Source: Candidatus Binatia bacterium | GTDB taxonomy: Bacteria > Desulfobacterota_B > Binatia > UBA9968 | NCBI GenBank assembly: GCA_025922795.1 | Contig: JAICHC010000075.1 | Location: 1 to 8,990 of the forward strand | DNA: 8,990 nucleotides | Direction of reading: 5' to 3' | Shown: positions 6,503 through 8,990 of the stretch, piece by piece | Layout of the letters: every line of letters begins with the position of its first letter | How positions within the stretch are numbered: position 1 is the first letter of the stretch | Made by a program: the position numbers and the translations under genes | The notes under the pieces: generated by a model | Seen by the model: the letters and a program-made list of their open reading frames with translations, nothing else | Databases searched by the model: none | What the model was told of the DNA's origin: nothing

Positions 6503-6518
6503 TGTTCAATTTTAGACA
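6503..6518 (+). promoter_or_regulatory. Dyad motif copy 4 (TGTTCAATTTTAGACA), candidate operator of the histidine kinase gene
   Basis: The copy closest to a gene: it ends 83 bases before the kinase ATG at 6602. A -10-like TAAATT lies at 6541-6546, 30.5 bases from the dyad centre, giving a predicted start near 6553 and the dyad at about -42, class II activator geometry. The upstream flank is very AT-rich with a T-tract at 6488-6494. Function inferred from the repeated motif and spacing. Confidence 0.5.
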
Positions 6519-6601
6519 GCGTTTTTACAGGGAGGCACAGTAAATTGCGTTCTTTGACAAAGAGCCCCGTGTTACGTGGAAAGATCCAAACGGGAGGCTA
6601 T

Positions 6602-8530
6602 ATGAATTTGAACCCATCGCCATTCGGGTTGGAAGACATCATCATAAATTCCGAGCTGCTAAACAGGCCCTCCAGAGCACCCAGCTATGAAATTGAAAAT
6701 AAAGCTTTAATGGCGCTGGCACAGGCCCTTGTGGATGCGCCCGATACGATCTTGCAAAGCCTTGCAGAGACGGCCTTGCAACTTTGCCGCGCTGACACGG
6801 CCGGGATCAGCCTGTTAGAGGAAAAGGACGGCGTTGAAGTCTTTCGTTGGGAAGCATTGGCGGGAGTGTTTAGCGCCCGCCTTAACGTCACGATGCCCAG
6901 AGACGCAAGTCCTTGCGGCACCACAATCGACCGGAACGCAACCCAGCTCATGTACATGGCGGAGCGCGTTTTCCCGGCCCTGAAGTTGGAGCCGCCCGTC
7001 GTCGAGGCCTTGCTCATTCCGTTTCACGTCGGGCACAAACCCATCGGCACGGTGTGGGTCGTCGCCCATGACGAGCGCCGCAAATTCGATCGGGAAGACG
7101 AAAGGATCATCAAGACATTAGCTCAGTTCGCGTCGGTTTCCTGGCAACTATGGCAAGCACGGACCGCAGCCAGCGACGAACATCAACGAGCCCAGGATTT
7201 GGGCGCTGCAAACGCCGGACTGCAGGCACATATTGAGAACAGGACGAGGGTGGAAGAGCAGCTGCAGCAGCTCAATAGAGAGTTGCAACTGCGGATCGCG
7301 GAAAGCACTGCAGAATTGGCTAAGGCCAACGCCGAACTCGTGAGATTTGTCGAAGACGGCAAGGATTTTCGCAAGCAACTACGGCATTCAGAAATGACGT
7401 CAAATATAGGTAAGCTTGCGGCCGGCATAGCGCACGATTTCAATAACATTCTAAATGTCATCCAGGCCTATGCCGCACTGATCATGAGCCATCCGGCCGA
7501 GCGAAATAAGGTTGTCGAGGATGCGGAGGTGATCAGAGCGACCGTCGAGGAGGGCGTGGGCCTGGCGCGGCAGCTGCTCGCGGCCGGGCGAAAGACCGAG
7601 ACAAAATTCGACCTTGCCGATATTAATGACGTCCTCCAACGGACGACTAACTCATTGACTCCGATGTTTCCGACGACAATTGTCTTTGCCGCAGATCTCG
7701 ATCCGCGCGTGCCGATGATCATGATCGATGCCGGTCTTATATATCAGGCCATACTCAATCTCTGCATCAATGCGCGGGACGCGATGCCGGACGGCGGAAA
7801 AATTCTTTTACAGACTCGAACGACCTTGGGTGCCGCGCTGCGCCAACGTTTTCCCGAAGCCGAAGCAGAGCGATATGTTTACCTCAGCGTCACAGATACC
7901 GGCGTTGGAATGGAGGCCGATGTCAGGAGTCGCGCCTTTGAATCCTATTTCACCACTAAGAAGCCGGGCCAAGGGACCGGTCTCGGCCTATCGATAGTTC
8001 ACGATATCGTCAGAGAACATGCCGGCTTCATCGAGCTAACCAGTGAACCAGGTTGCGGTTCGACAGTTCATATTTATTTGCCAATAGCGAGAGACGAAAC
8101 AGCGACAGACGATATCAGTCCTCCATCGGCGCACAACAAAATAGAAGATCGATCGCGGCAGCGTGAGACGGTTCTCTATGTGGAAGACGATGCCAGGCTC
8201 TCCGGTTTGATGCAAAGGTTTCTGGAGAGGGAAGGATTCCAGGTCTTGACGGCCCAAAACGGCGTCGAAGCGGTGGAATTGCATAGCCGTCATAAAAACC
8301 AGATCGGAATAGCAATTCTTGATCTTGGTTTGGCAAAACTGAATGGCTGGGAGGCTTTTCAAAAGATGAAAAAAATCAATCCGAAGTTAAAAGGTATTCT
8401 TGCCAGCGGTTACGTGTCCGCGGAAGCCGAGTCGCGCGTGGCCAAGGGAGAGCTGAGCGGAGTGCTTCAGAAGCCTTATTTTGGCGACGAAGTTCTGGCC
8501 GTAATTAAGCAGGCAATTAAGACCCGATAA
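6602..8530 (+). CDS. GAF-domain hybrid sensor histidine kinase with C-terminal receiver domain
   Basis: A 642-aa cytoplasmic sensor kinase; no membrane segment is seen. Numbered from the ATG at 6602: GAF domain about 48-185 with S103-P-C-G106, a pattern common in this GAF subgroup; a helical coiled coil about 190-270 rich in Glu/Gln/Leu; the dimerisation helix with phospho-acceptor H278 in GIAHDFNN; the ATPase domain with N390 (INARDAMPDGG), D432 (DTGVGM), FxSYFTTK, and GTGLGLS from 458; then a receiver with acidic E528-D529-D530, phospho-acceptor D574, S602 and K624. All phosphorelay residues are intact. No output regulator or histidine phosphotransfer gene is adjacent, so its partner is elsewhere. 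A TTG at 6545 would add 19 residues and has GGGAGG 9 bases before it. I prefer the ATG with GGGAGG at 6592-6597, because the promoter-like elements of dyad copy 4 overlap the TTG. The signal sensed by the GAF domain is unknown. Confidence 0.93.
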   Translation: MNLNPSPFGLEDIIINSELLNRPSRAPSYEIENKALMALAQALVDAPDTILQSLAETALQLCRADTAGISLLEEKDGVEVFRWEALAGVFSARLNVTMPRDASPCGTTIDRNATQLMYMAERVFPALKLEPPVVEALLIPFHVGHKPIGTVWVVAHDERRKFDREDERIIKTLAQFASVSWQLWQARTAASDEHQRAQDLGAANAGLQAHIENRTRVEEQLQQLNRELQLRIAESTAELAKANAELVRFVEDGKDFRKQLRHSEMTSNIGKLAAGIAHDFNNILNVIQAYAALIMSHPAERNKVVEDAEVIRATVEEGVGLARQLLAAGRKTETKFDLADINDVLQRTTNSLTPMFPTTIVFAADLDPRVPMIMIDAGLIYQAILNLCINARDAMPDGGKILLQTRTTLGAALRQRFPEAEAERYVYLSVTDTGVGMEADVRSRAFESYFTTKKPGQGTGLGLSIVHDIVREHAGFIELTSEPGCGSTVHIYLPIARDETATDDISPPSAHNKIEDRSRQRETVLYVEDDARLSGLMQRFLEREGFQVLTAQNGVEAVELHSRHKNQIGIAILDLGLAKLNGWEAFQKMKKINPKLKGILASGYVSAEAESRVAKGELSGVLQKPYFGDEVLAVIKQAIKTR

Positions 8531-8641
8531 AGGGGGAGAGTCTTGTATCGACCGCCTTTGGGTGTTTGTATCTATTCATGTGACGGAACTCTTTAGGTCC
8601 AAGACAGCATCGTTAAAAAAATAAAAAAGGAGAGTGAAATC

Positions 8642-8935
8642 ATGAAAACGACAGAGCCAGGCAAATTTTCTTACCTTTTATTAGGAATCGGCCTTGGCGC
8701 CGCCGTTGGCTCCGTGCTGCTCGCACGCAAGGAGACGCGCGATTTGCTCCGCGAGCGCAGCAGAAAAAGTCTTGATTATCTTAATCAAAAAGCGGCAAAG
8801 CTGCGCGAAGCTGCCGACGAGATTGCAAAAAGGGGCAAGGAGTTCGTCGGCCCTTATCGCGATTCGGTCAAGACCGATACGGAAGCCGAAACGCAGGCCT
8901 ACCAGGAAGAGAAGCGGGAAACATTGGGCGGATAG
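8642..8935 (+). CDS. YtxH-like small membrane protein
   Basis: A 97-aa protein with one N-terminal membrane segment at about residues 9-28 (FSYLLLGIGLGAAVGSVLLA, with Gly/Ala spacing typical of tight helix packing). A long charged amphipathic helix follows (KETRDLLRERSRKSLDYLNQKAAKLREAADEIAKRGKEF) with a charged tail. This layout is that of the YtxH/gas-vesicle-like family, in which some members are induced by general stress; the molecular function is unknown. The start is well supported by AAAAAAGGAG ending 9 bases before the ATG. It follows the kinase by 111 bases on the same strand without an obvious terminator or dyad copy, so it may be co-transcribed with the kinase. Confidence 0.85.
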   Translation: MKTTEPGKFSYLLLGIGLGAAVGSVLLARKETRDLLRERSRKSLDYLNQKAAKLREAADEIAKRGKEFVGPYRDSVKTDTEAETQAYQEEKRETLGG

Positions 8936-8940
8936 AAAAA

Positions 8941-8990
8941 ATGGATCTTTGGCTGAAATTTACTTTTAGGCGGCAAAATTGCGGCCCTGA
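8941..8990 (+). CDS. Possible start of a further gene, cut off by the window edge
   Basis: An ATG five bases after the YtxH-like stop opens a frame (MDLWLKFTFRRQNCGP) that stays open to the end of the window. Only 16 residues are visible, no good ribosome-binding site precedes it, and nothing can be said about its product. It may simply be a chance frame. Confidence 0.15.
   Translation, partial: MDLWLKFTFRRQNCGP

Larger units (their letters stand above)
5943..6601. other. 660-base regulatory gap between the minus-strand gene and the histidine kinase
   Basis: No protein-coding frame of note on either strand. From left to right it holds the strong AAGGAGG of the minus-strand gene (5949-5955); a near-palindrome AAGTGTGCACTT (5984-5995) about 45 bases upstream of that gene's start, a possible operator; a T8 run (6036-6043) without a good stem; dyad copy 3 (6134-6149); an 8-base direct repeat CGTTCGAC (6163-6170 and 6208-6215); a 64-base stem-loop followed by T8 (6229-6305); a small hairpin ACGCT-GATA-AGCGT (6460-6473); and dyad copy 4 (6503-6518) next to the kinase gene. 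Confidence 0.5.

Noticed and set aside
6545..6601. TTG start at 6545 for the histidine kinase
   Set aside because: It has a fair ribosome-binding site, but the ATG at 6602 also has one, and the TTG overlaps the proposed -10 region of dyad copy 4. It cannot be excluded.
8585..8614. GGAAC ... CGTT before the YtxH-like gene, an ECF-type general-stress promoter
   Set aside because: The spacing is 21 bases, against the 16-17 expected, and no other copy occurs in the window.

Overview
The window looks like a stretch of an environmental Gram-negative bacterial chromosome with moderately high G+C and AT-rich intergenic gaps. The gene content (GH130 phosphorylase, FtsH with a periplasmic domain, Crp/Fnr regulator, YtxH-like protein, hybrid histidine kinase) suits soil or subsurface proteobacteria or deltaproteobacterium-like phyla. 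No marker here fixes the phylum. I see no tRNA, rRNA, CRISPR array, transposase or phage gene.

Layout. (i) 3-1399: the end of a carbohydrate-active protein with an alpha/alpha-toroid-like C-terminus, translationally overlapped by a GH130 mannoside phosphorylase-like gene. (ii) 1400-2400: a long leader followed by a Crp/Fnr-family regulator. (iii) 2401-5301: a second long leader, a complete membrane AAA+ protease FtsH with an unusually long N-terminus, and a small zf-TFIIB zinc-ribbon protein. (iv) 5469-5942, minus strand: a 157-aa cytoplasmic protein that looks like an F5/8 type C (galactose-binding-like) fold. (v) 5943-6601: a 660-base gap with no protein gene but with signs of regulation and possibly a small RNA. 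(vi) 6602-8935: a GAF/HisKA/HATPase/REC hybrid histidine kinase and a YtxH-like small membrane protein. A further reading frame may begin at 8941 and run off the end.

The most notable feature is a 16-bp imperfect dyad, [TG]GTTC-ARTWTT-RGACM (symmetric core TGTnnAATATTnnACA), present four times on the plus strand and only between genes: 1415-1430, 2574-2589, 6134-6149 and 6503-6518. Its length and TGT-N10-ACA layout resemble Crp-family operators. At three of the four copies a weak -10-like hexamer lies 28-31 bases after the dyad centre, the spacing expected of a class II activator. The copies precede the Crp/Fnr gene, ftsH, a candidate small RNA and the kinase. The simplest reading is a local stress or envelope-quality-control regulon run by the Crp/Fnr protein encoded here: sensor kinase, membrane protease, YtxH-like protein and perhaps an sRNA. 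The motif is seen directly; the link to this regulator is inference.
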